A stretch of DNA of 33,682 bases, taken from NCBI GenBank assembly GCA_964558295.1, contig CAZLDQ010000041.1:1-33682 (forward strand). The letters are read 5' to 3'. The notes under the pieces are model-generated. The model saw only the letters and a list, made by a program, of their open reading frames with translations, ran no database searches and was not told where the DNA came from. How positions within the stretch are numbered: position 1 is the first letter of the stretch; every line of letters starts with the position of its first letter. This stretch comes from JBDKTH01 sp964558295. GTDB taxonomy: Bacteria > Planctomycetota > Planctomycetia > Pirellulales > Thermoguttaceae. Shown piece by piece: positions 25,267 through 32,172 of the stretch. Both the position numbers and the translations under genes were made by a program.

Positions 25267-26784
25267 ATGAACGTCAATGTGGAACTCCGAACCCTGGCCG
25301 AAGCCGTCTGCAATGGCACGGCGACGGCCGAACAGTTCGAACGCCTCAACGCCCGATTGGCGACCGACGAAGAGGCCGCTTTGTTCTATGCCACCTATCT
25401 TCGCATGCACGGGCTCTTGTTGTGGCGTTACCGTGATGAGATCATTGTGCCTGAAAGCCGGCCGTTTCCCGCCCCGGCCCCCTCCGAGATTCTTCCGCCG
25501 GTCTATCCGGGCTTCATGGGGTGGCGCGACGCGGAGCGCCCCGGCATTCCGGTGGCCCGGGTGGCTCTCTTCGCCACGGCGATTGCACTACTCGTGGTGG
25601 GAATGGTCGTTTACCAATGGGGACGCTCGGCCAGCATGCCGGTCGCCAGCTCTGGGGAGTTGCCGGGGGTGGGATATCTGACAGGAATGTCCGCCTGCCA
25701 GTGGACCGAAGGCACGTCCCCGCCCCGGTTCTACGATCGGGTGGCGATTGGCCAGAAGTTCCGGTTGGAGGCCGGGCTGTTGGAGATCACCTACGACACC
25801 GGTTTCAAGGCGATTCTCCAAGGGCCCGTTACGTATGAGGTGACCTCGGACAACGGCGGTTACCTGTCGATTGGCAAGTTGACCGGCAAGGCAACGACTG
25901 ATCGGGCCAAGGGGTTCGTGGTCGACACGCCCATGGCAAGCGTGACCGACTTGGGGACCGAGTTTGGTACGGAGGTCGCTCCCGACGGGGCCGTGGCCAC
26001 GGTCGTGTTTTCCGGGGAAATCAAGCTCGTCACGACGATGCCCCAGGGGCACGTGGGCCGCGGCGAGATCCTTCGCACCGGGCAAGCGGCGAAGGTTCTG
26101 GCTCCGCCGCCGGCTCACGCCGAGACGCCTGCGCCAATCCCTCAACCGGAAGTTCGTCTGGTCGCCGATGCGGACCGTGACCGCTTTACACGTACGATGC
26201 CTTCGATTCCGGCGCAGGTGTTGATCGGTCCCGACAAAGGTAACGGTTCCTTCGAGACTCCCGTTGTGGGGCCGGACAACAGCGATGCCGAGGCGAGTGA
26301 TCCGGCTGCAGGGGTCTTCACCAAGACGCAAGGCCTTGCCCTTGAAGGCTGGACTCAGACCGGTTCGCTCCGGACGAAAGGGACGACCGTCGAAGGGGTA
26401 ACGGGACGACAATTCGTGGTGCTCCAGCAGAATGCCGCCACGCTCTCCACACAGTTGGATGGCAAGCCCGGGCATCCGGCAAGACTGACCTACCAGCCGC
26501 ACACGGTTTATGTGTTGACGGCCGACCTCGGCGGCAACGTGCGCGGGATGAAAGGTCGGGTGACGCTTGGCGTCGGCTCGGAACCGATCCGCTATGCGGT
26601 CTCGGTTTCGGTCGTTAAGCGCGACGTGCTGGAACCCCTCCTCCTGTTGGCTCTCAACACGGGGGCTCATCCAAGTTTTGTGGGAAAGCCGATTACGATC
26701 AGCTTTACCAAAACAGAAGCTTCGCCGATGAGCCAGTTTTATGTCGATAATGTGGTACTCCGTGCGTTTCCTGCAGGGCCCTGA
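25267..26784 (+). CDS. FecR-domain membrane protein with C-terminal NGSFE domain (cassette D; candidate sigma regulator)
   Basis: The product has 505 residues. The N-terminal region (about 5-55, LAEAVCNGTATAEQFERLNARL) is followed by a proline-rich linker that lacks the EPEEFG motif of cassettes B, C and E. The membrane span is at about 97-118. A-C-Q-W-T-E-G (143-149) and the FecR-like domain follow (about 155-280; LEITYDTGFKAILQG, FVVDTPMASVTDLGTEFGT). After RFTRTMPS the NGSFETPVV domain occupies about 326-503 and ends SQFYVDNVVLRAFP. The frame is open upstream inside the sigma gene, but ATG 25267 gives the right junction. It is followed by 105 bases with a hairpin before the first pilin gene. 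Confidence 0.9.
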   Translation: MNVNVELRTLAEAVCNGTATAEQFERLNARLATDEEAALFYATYLRMHGLLLWRYRDEIIVPESRPFPAPAPSEILPPVYPGFMGWRDAERPGIPVARVALFATAIALLVVGMVVYQWGRSASMPVASSGELPGVGYLTGMSACQWTEGTSPPRFYDRVAIGQKFRLEAGLLEITYDTGFKAILQGPVTYEVTSDNGGYLSIGKLTGKATTDRAKGFVVDTPMASVTDLGTEFGTEVAPDGAVATVVFSGEIKLVTTMPQGHVGRGEILRTGQAAKVLAPPPAHAETPAPIPQPEVRLVADADRDRFTRTMPSIPAQVLIGPDKGNGSFETPVVGPDNSDAEASDPAAGVFTKTQGLALEGWTQTGSLRTKGTTVEGVTGRQFVVLQQNAATLSTQLDGKPGHPARLTYQPHTVYVLTADLGGNVRGMKGRVTLGVGSEPIRYAVSVSVVKRDVLEPLLLLALNTGAHPSFVGKPITISFTKTEASPMSQFYVDNVVLRAFPAGP

Positions 26785-26823
26785 GGGCACCGGAGCGATG
26801 GTTTTGATCGGCTTGCCGTAGCG

Positions 26824-26858
26824 GGGGCTCTGGCAGTCGTGAGTTGGGTTTGAGCCCC
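26824..26858 (+). other. Intercistronic hairpin between FecR-type and pilin genes (cassette D)
   Basis: GGGGCTC (26824-26830) pairs with GAGCCCC (26852-26858) over 7 bp across a 21-base loop. It lies in the 105-base gap between the FecR-type gene and the first pilin. There is no U-tract. It could separate the level of sigma/FecR mRNA from that of the pilins. Confidence 0.4.
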
Positions 26859-26889
26859 GTGTATTCCAGAAAAGAAAAGGATTTGGGGG

Positions 26890-27819
26890 ATGATTGTGTC
26901 TCAACAAGATCAGAAGGTACAGATGCGTGAAGCGTTTACGCTGGTCGAACTCCTCGTGGTCATCGCTATTATCGGGATTTTGATCGCCCTGTTGTTGCCG
27001 GCCGTGCAGGCCGCCCGGGAAGCAGCTCGTCGCTCGCAGTGCACCAACCATCTCAAGCAGATCGGGCTGGGGTTGGCCAACTACGAAGGCTCATTCAAGG
27101 TCTATCCGCCGGGCCGTTTGGGGTGTGACGGCAGCGGGGCCTGTACGCAGAATTATCAGCGTGTCGGCACCAGCGGGCTGGTGATGCTGTTGCCCTACGT
27201 TGAACAGCAGACGCTCTATGATCGGTTCGACTTTACCAACGGTCCCTGGTCGGCGGTTAATACCACGTGGCTGACGACGAATGCCGAGGCGATTGCCAAG
27301 ATCGTACCGACCTATGTGTGTCCCAGCGACACCTCGAAGCCCTACACGGATTCGCCTCCCAGCGCGAGCACGCCGGCCGCCACGGGCAATTACGCCCTGG
27401 TCACTGGCTCCTACGGCCCCTCGTCGGGGATCAACGATTACGTGAAGTTCCAAAACAACGGGCTGTTCTACTATCTGGCCGCGCATCGTATCTCCGACGT
27501 CCTCGACGGCCTGACGGCGACGATGTTCGTCGGCGAAGTGATCGAAACGCATACCGGCAGTTCTTCGAACATCTGGAGCGTAGCCGCCCGTCATACGAGT
27601 TGCCAGCGTTCGACCGATAACCCGCTCAATACACCGCCGGGGCAGGGCGTGGTCTACGGAGGCGCCAACGGCGCGTTTGCCAGCCGCCATCCGGGAGGCG
27701 GCAACTTCGTATTCGGCGATGGCCATGTGAGTTTCTTGAGCGAGACGATCGACCTGACAGCCTACCGGGCACTTTCGACACGTGCCGGCGGCGAAGTCAT
27801 CAAGGACGTAGCCTATTAG
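26890..27819 (+). CDS. DUF1559 prepilin-like protein 1 (cassette D)
   Basis: This 309-residue protein has Ala at the cleavage position (A15|F16TLVELLVVIAIIG) and the AREAARRSQCTNHLKQ segment. The body includes PPGRLGCDGSGACTQNYQRVG, YVCPSDTSKPYTDSPP and HPGGGNFVFGDGHVSFLS, where the family's DGS is DGH. It is a near-duplicate of the next gene: long blocks match at both protein and DNA level (around 27290-27360 against 28250-28330). It ends VIKDVAY. Confidence 0.93.
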   Translation: MIVSQQDQKVQMREAFTLVELLVVIAIIGILIALLLPAVQAAREAARRSQCTNHLKQIGLGLANYEGSFKVYPPGRLGCDGSGACTQNYQRVGTSGLVMLLPYVEQQTLYDRFDFTNGPWSAVNTTWLTTNAEAIAKIVPTYVCPSDTSKPYTDSPPSASTPAATGNYALVTGSYGPSSGINDYVKFQNNGLFYYLAAHRISDVLDGLTATMFVGEVIETHTGSSSNIWSVAARHTSCQRSTDNPLNTPPGQGVVYGGANGAFASRHPGGGNFVFGDGHVSFLSETIDLTAYRALSTRAGGEVIKDVAY

Positions 27820-27854
27820 AGAACTCCGTCAACCGTTTGAGAAAGGAGGGGGCT

Positions 27855-28799
27855 ATGGGGAGGAGCAATCCAAGCCAAGAGGCACGCCGAAACGCCATGG
27901 CGTTCACCCTCGTGGAACTTCTGGTGGTGATCGCCATCATTGGGATATTGATCGCTCTGCTCTTGCCCGCTGTCCAGGCCGCCCGGGAAGCCGCCCGCCG
28001 TGGGCAGTGTACCAACCATCTCAAGCAACTCGCCCTGGGGTTGGCCAACTACGAAGGCTCGTTCAAGGTCTTTCCGCCTGGACGTTTGGGTTGCGACGGC
28101 TCGGGGGCCTGCACGCAGGACTACGAGCGTGTGGGCACCAGCGGGCTGGTGATGCTGTTGCCCTATGTTGAGCAGCAGGCACTCTACGATCGGTTCGACT
28201 TTACCAATGGTCCCTGGTCGTCGGTTAACACCACGTGGCTGACGACAAATGCCGAGGCGATTGCCAAGATCGTACCAACCTATGTGTGTCCCAGCGACAC
28301 CTCGAAGCCTTACACGGATTCGCCCCCCAGTTCCAGCACGCGGGCCGCTACGGGCAATTATGCCTTTGTGACCGGCTCGTATGGCCCTTCCTCGGGAATC
28401 AGCGACTCGGTGAAGTTCCAGAACAACGGACTGTTCTACTACTTGGCCGCGCATCGCATCGCCGATGTTACCGACGGGCTGAGCATGACGATGTTCGTCG
28501 GAGAAGTGATCGAGACCCATACGAGCAATTCCTCGAACATCTGGAGCTACGCCGGACGTCATGCCGATTGTCAACGCTCCACCGACAACCCGCTCAATAC
28601 GCCGCCGGAGGAGGGTGTTGTCTTGACCCTTTACGGCCTGGCAGTCAACGGTGCATTTGCCAGTCGTCATCCGGGGGGCGCGAACTTCGCGTTTGGCGAC
28701 GGCCACGTCAGCTTTTTGAGCGAGACGATCGATTTGGCGACGTACCGGGCCCTCTCGACTCGAGCCGGCGGCGAAACACTGAAGGATGGTGGCTACTAG
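27855..28799 (+). CDS. DUF1559 prepilin-like protein 2 (cassette D)
   Basis: This 314-residue protein has A16|F17TLVELLVVIAIIG and otherwise parallels the preceding gene (PPGRLGCDGSGACTQDYERVG, CPSDTSKPYTDSPPSSSTRAATG, HPGGANFAFGDGHVSFLS). One insertion (LTLYGLAV, in VVLTLYGLAVNGAFAS) separates them near the C-terminus. An in-frame TTG at 27837 was rejected because ATG 27855 follows a strong AAAGGAGG. The upstream leader TTGAGAAAGGAGGGGG (27837-27852) is repeated exactly before the pilin gene of cassette E. Confidence 0.93.
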   Translation: MGRSNPSQEARRNAMAFTLVELLVVIAIIGILIALLLPAVQAAREAARRGQCTNHLKQLALGLANYEGSFKVFPPGRLGCDGSGACTQDYERVGTSGLVMLLPYVEQQALYDRFDFTNGPWSSVNTTWLTTNAEAIAKIVPTYVCPSDTSKPYTDSPPSSSTRAATGNYAFVTGSYGPSSGISDSVKFQNNGLFYYLAAHRIADVTDGLSMTMFVGEVIETHTSNSSNIWSYAGRHADCQRSTDNPLNTPPEEGVVLTLYGLAVNGAFASRHPGGANFAFGDGHVSFLSETIDLATYRALSTRAGGETLKDGGY

Positions 28800-28827
28800 A
28801 CCTTTATTGACGAGTACCTAATCGGTT

Positions 28828-28935
28828 TTGATGAACAACCTCGGTAGAGTGGCTGCGGCCCCCGTTTTTCGACATTCGATATTACCCCGCCGTTTTAGGG
28901 GTTTCACGCAATCGATTACTGGTTTTGTTCATCAA
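28828..28935. repeat. Inverted repeat upstream of lipoprotein gene (cassette D)
   Basis: TTGATGAACAA (28828-28838) and its exact reverse complement TTGTTCATCAA (28925-28935) enclose 86 bases between the second pilin and the lipoprotein gene. Both arms sit in the same GGTTTTG...CAACC frame, with only the central five bases inverted. A long stem-loop or a small insertion is possible. No ORF with a product lies inside. Confidence 0.45.
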
Positions 28936-28971
28936 CCCCATCAGGACCCGTTCCGGAGAAGAGAAAGACTC

Positions 28972-29421
28972 ATGATGATGCTTCGTGTTGTGCGACCGCT
29001 GATTGTCGTATTGGCCCTCGTCGGCGTGGCTCTGGTGACTGGCTGCAACGACGGCCGGCCGGACCGGGTGCCGGTGTCCGGGCAGGTGTTGATCGATGGC
29101 CAACCGCTTACTTGTGGCTATGTGCGGTTGGTCCCCTCGGGAACGCGCCCGGCCGGCGGCCGGATCAGCTCGGATGGGCGGTTTCAGCTCGGATGTTTTG
29201 CGAACGACGATGGGGCGCCCCTGGGAACGCACAAGGTGGCCGTGATTGCCCAGGAAGTCCTTGATAGTCGGCACATGCGATGGCATGCCCCGAAGAAATA
29301 TGTCGATCCAGAGACCTCGGGCCTGACCGCCACGGTCACCGGTCCTACCAACTCGTTGACCATTGAACTGACCTGGGGCGGGGCCAAGCCGTTCGTGGAG
29401 ACGGTCTCTGGCGGTGAGTGA
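28972..29421 (+). CDS. Small lipoprotein with carboxypeptidase-regulatory-like domain (cassette D)
   Basis: This protein has 149 residues if the first of three consecutive ATGs (28972, 28975, 28978) is used. The lipobox is ALVTG|C25. The domain VSGQVLIDGQPLTCGYVRLVP is followed by GGRISSDGRFQLGCF and GTHKVAVI. The C-terminus is longer than in the other cassettes (LTWGGAKPFVETVSGGE). The frame is open upstream to 28828, but the lipoprotein signal sets the start. It closes cassette D. Confidence 0.86.
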   Translation: MMMLRVVRPLIVVLALVGVALVTGCNDGRPDRVPVSGQVLIDGQPLTCGYVRLVPSGTRPAGGRISSDGRFQLGCFANDDGAPLGTHKVAVIAQEVLDSRHMRWHAPKKYVDPETSGLTATVTGPTNSLTIELTWGGAKPFVETVSGGE

Positions 29422-29740
29422 GGTGCTCACCGTTGGGGCGGTACCCTACGGAACCCTGGAAGTTGTTCCGGGCGTTGTGGTTTCTTGTTTTGTTTCTCTC
29501 AATCCCTACAGGCGTTTGGTCTTTTGCCGTGGGGATTGCGCACCCCCCGGTGTCATTATTTCCCTGCGTCTTCGCGGGCCTCTCTTCCAACCCAATTCTA
29601 CCTCTTGGGCAGGGTTTCTGGGGAAATTCCAGTTTTCTCGGTCAGGATTCGTGCTGATCGGCTTAAGCCTTCCAGAAGGGGCGTTTTGATTGGTGGTAGT
29701 CCAAGCGTCGCCAGATTAGCATTGAGGGAAGGCCTCCCCC
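29422..29740. other. Intergenic region between cassettes D and E
   Basis: These 319 bases should hold the promoter of cassette E. No conserved -35/-10 pair and no credible gene could be identified. GGGAAGG at 29726-29732 is the likely ribosome-binding site of the sigma gene. Confidence 0.4.
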
Positions 29741-30310
29741 GTGACGGAAACCAGCGTAACCGACGTGAGCCAACTGGACCTCCACGACCGAGATCTCCAT
29801 CGACGGGAGTTCGTGCGTTTGCTTGCGCAGCACGAGTTGCGTCTGGCCGGCTATATCCACTCACTGATTCCCCAGTGGAATGATGCCGAAGACGTCCTGC
29901 AAGAAACAAAGCTTCGTTTGTGGGACCAGTTTGACCAGTTCCGCCCCGGCGCGGAGTTCGTCCCCTGGGCGCTGACGATCGCCAATTACATGGTCTTGGC
30001 CTACCGCAAGACCTGTCAGCGGCAGCGGCTTTACTTCAATGACGAAGTGCTCCAGCGGATCGCCGAACGCGTGCCGGAAGTGTCTTTGATGGAAGGCAAT
30101 CGGGTCTCGGCGTTGGTTCGCTGCGCGGGAATGCTCAGCGCAAATAGCCGGCCGCTCTTGCGGCGGTTCTATGTCGAGCGCGAAAGCGTTAAGCAGATTG
30201 CCGAGGAGCTTTCCCAGACAACCACGGCCACGTACCAGGCTCTCTCGCGGATTCGTCGCAGCTTACGGACGTGTGTTGAACGCCGGCTCCGGCAGGAGGC
30301 CCACGAATGA
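29741..30310 (+). CDS. ECF RNA polymerase sigma factor (cassette E)
   Basis: This 189-residue ECF sigma factor has region 2 at about 30-90 (LRLAGYIHSLIPQWNDAEDVLQETKLRLW, FVPWALTIANYMVLAYRK) and region 4 at about 130-180 (NSRPLLRRFYVERESVKQIAEELSQTTTATYQALSRIR). GTG 29741 is the likely start, with GGGAAGG eight bases upstream. Its N-terminus is about 15 residues longer than those of B and C. The stop overlaps the FecR-type start as ATGA (30307-30310). Confidence 0.92.
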   Translation: MTETSVTDVSQLDLHDRDLHRREFVRLLAQHELRLAGYIHSLIPQWNDAEDVLQETKLRLWDQFDQFRPGAEFVPWALTIANYMVLAYRKTCQRQRLYFNDEVLQRIAERVPEVSLMEGNRVSALVRCAGMLSANSRPLLRRFYVERESVKQIAEELSQTTTATYQALSRIRRSLRTCVERRLRQEAHE

Positions 30311-31971
30311 GCGATGGTCAGCAAACCCTGCCGGACGTGTTTGAACGGATCCATCGATTTGCCGTGGCCAGCCACAGCGGCCAGTTGACCGAAGAACTGG
30401 TCGCGGATCTGGAACAGCTCTTAATGGAGAGCGACGAGGCGTGTCGACTGTACGTCCAATATATGGACACGACGGTCCTTTTGCCGCGGGTTTTGGAAGG
30501 GCTTTGCGGCGGTGGCGAGGAGGAGTCTGATTGTTATGACCTGATCCGGCCGCTTTCGCCACCGGTCGTCTCGGCGGTGATTGCCGCGGCACCGCCGCTT
30601 CCTGAGCCGCGTGACGTACCGGTGGCTGTGGCAGAACCGGAGGAGTTTGGGTTACCGCTGGTTCCGGGCCTCGCGCCGTTGAGCGTTTTGCTGCGCAGTC
30701 TGGTGCAAGTCGGCCTGCTCACGTATCTGGCCTTCGCCACGCTGGTGCTGTTGGTCTGTTTGGCGGTTCAGGTGGTGCGGGAAGAAAAGCAAACCGAGAT
30801 ACGCAAAACGCCCCAAACGGCGTCGGCAGCGATTCCACCGTTCGAGGAGCTGCGCACGAGCGGCGTCGGGCTGATCACCGGCCTTGACGGCTGCCAGTGG
30901 GCCGAAGGGGCTTCTCGGGCGGCCTTCTACGATCGTGTGGCCATCGGGCAGACTTTCCATCTCGAGGCGGGACTCTTGGAAATCACGTATGACACCGGCT
31001 TTCGGGCGATTCTTCAAGGGCCGGTCCGCTATGAGGTCACCTCGGCCAACGGCGGATACTTGTCTGCCGGCCGTCTGACCGGCACGGCGACCAAGCCCCG
31101 GGCTCGTGGATTTACGATCAACACACCGGCGGGCCGTGTCACCGACTTGGGAACCGAATTCGGCGCCGAGGTGAAGGCGAATGGCACGCTGGAGACGGTG
31201 GTCTTTTCCGGCGAGGTCCGGCTGGCCACCACGGCAGTCGAGGATCAGCCCGACACGGGGCAGACACTTCGCGCCGGCCAAGCTGCGCAAGTCGCCCTAC
31301 CACCGGAGGCTACCGACGCTACGCAACCGCCCGCAGCGGCCAAGATCCAGCTCATCGAGACGGTCGATCCGCAGCGGTTTGCTCGCACGATGCCTCCCCG
31401 TGCGGAGCAGGTACTAATCAGTCCCGATCAGGCGAACGGTTCGTTTGAAGAACCGGCGGTTGATCCGGCCGACTGCGACGTTCAGGCGAGCGACCCAGCG
31501 GCCCAGGTCTACGCCACGGCCCCGGGCGCGGTGCCGCGATTCTGGAACCCGACCTACTGCCTGCGGACTAAGGGAACGGCAGTACGAGGGGTAACCGGTG
31601 AGCAATACGTAATGCTCCGGGGTATCGGCACGGTTCTCTCGACGCGATTTGACGGCAAGGGAGATCGCCCTCCGTCGCATCTCTACGAGCCGCACACAGT
31701 CTATGTGTTGACGGCCGACCTTGGAGGGAGCCGCCGCGGGATGCGAGGTTGTGTGATATTCGAGGGCGGAATGCACCGCCTCGGCAAAACCATCTCGGTG
31801 TCGGAGGCCGACGCGCTGGAACCGATTCCCGCCGTGGTGCTCAACACCGATTTGCATCCGGAGTTTGTGGGCAAACCGATCAACGTCAGTTTTGCAAATG
31901 CGGAATGGTCCTTAGGAAGTCAGTTGTACGTAGACAATGTGGTGCTTCGGGCTCTCCCGAATGGGCTTTAG
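30307..31971 (+). CDS. FecR-domain membrane protein with C-terminal NGSFE domain (cassette E; candidate sigma regulator)
   Basis: The product has 554 residues. The N-terminal part (about 10-65, VFERIHRFAVASHSGQLTEELVADLEQ) differs from B and C and has no YLDG motif. It is followed by EPEEFGLPLVPGL (110-122), a membrane span at about 135-157, G-C-Q-W-A-E-G (195-201) and the FecR-like domain (about 210-330; LEITYDTGFRAILQG, FTINTPAGRVTDLGTEFGA). After RFARTMPP the NGSFEEPAV domain runs from about 377 to 550 and ends SQLYVDNVVLRALP, close to cassette C. The stop is followed by a 201-base gap with the R3 repeat before the pilin gene. Confidence 0.9.
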   Translation: MSDGQQTLPDVFERIHRFAVASHSGQLTEELVADLEQLLMESDEACRLYVQYMDTTVLLPRVLEGLCGGGEEESDCYDLIRPLSPPVVSAVIAAAPPLPEPRDVPVAVAEPEEFGLPLVPGLAPLSVLLRSLVQVGLLTYLAFATLVLLVCLAVQVVREEKQTEIRKTPQTASAAIPPFEELRTSGVGLITGLDGCQWAEGASRAAFYDRVAIGQTFHLEAGLLEITYDTGFRAILQGPVRYEVTSANGGYLSAGRLTGTATKPRARGFTINTPAGRVTDLGTEFGAEVKANGTLETVVFSGEVRLATTAVEDQPDTGQTLRAGQAAQVALPPEATDATQPPAAAKIQLIETVDPQRFARTMPPRAEQVLISPDQANGSFEEPAVDPADCDVQASDPAAQVYATAPGAVPRFWNPTYCLRTKGTAVRGVTGEQYVMLRGIGTVLSTRFDGKGDRPPSHLYEPHTVYVLTADLGGSRRGMRGCVIFEGGMHRLGKTISVSEADALEPIPAVVLNTDLHPEFVGKPINVSFANAEWSLGSQLYVDNVVLRALPNGL

Positions 31972-31984
31972 TGCACGAGATCTG

Positions 31985-32036
31985 GGGCGTTCCGGACAAC
32001 GCGGACGGCGGAACGGGACGAAGCCCGTTCCCTACA
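31985..32036. repeat. Dispersed hairpin repeat, copy R3
   Basis: GGAACGGG (32010-32017) pairs with CCCGTTCC (32024-32031) around the loop ACGAAG and is followed by CTACAG. On the minus strand this reads CTGTAG, stem, CTTCGT, stem, as in R1. Compared with R1, the two inner base pairs are swapped on both arms (compensatory). A GGCGTTCC half-arm at 31986-31993 suggests a decayed partner, as in the R2 pair. Confidence 0.7.
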
Positions 32037-32124
32037 GGCTTTGTTCGACCAAACCGATTGGAGTCCGGCGCGATGCGAGCGACTGTTTTGGGGAGTGTCA
32101 CGCGGGGAGTGACAACATCGTACC

Positions 32125-32156
32125 AGGAGCGTGAGCCCCTGGATGTGGCTTATTGA
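32125..32156 (+). pseudogene. Possible relic 3' end of a second pilin gene (cassette E)
   Basis: In frame, the bases just before the cassette E pilin read QEREPLDVAY and stop at 32154-32156. The first pilin of cassette D ends GGEVIKDVAY, and both are followed by the GAGAAAGGAGGGGG leader. This could be the remains of a deleted upstream pilin gene. The match is short, so the call is weak. Confidence 0.25.
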
Positions 32157-32172
32157 GAAAGGAGGGGGTGTG

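Noticed and set aside
25588..27051. Minus-strand ORF of 487 codons opposite the cassette D FecR and pilin genes
   Set aside because: It is a shadow of two genes with clear domains on the plus strand.
2296..29600. Short ATTCTAC-like sequence upstream of the sigma genes of A, C and E as a common promoter element
   Set aside because: It is only seven or eight bases, lies at different distances from the starts (about 60 to 150) and is not clear in B or D, so chance is a sufficient explanation.
6278..32036. CRISPR array
   Set aside because: The repeated hairpins are few, kilobases apart and without regular spacers; no cas genes are present.
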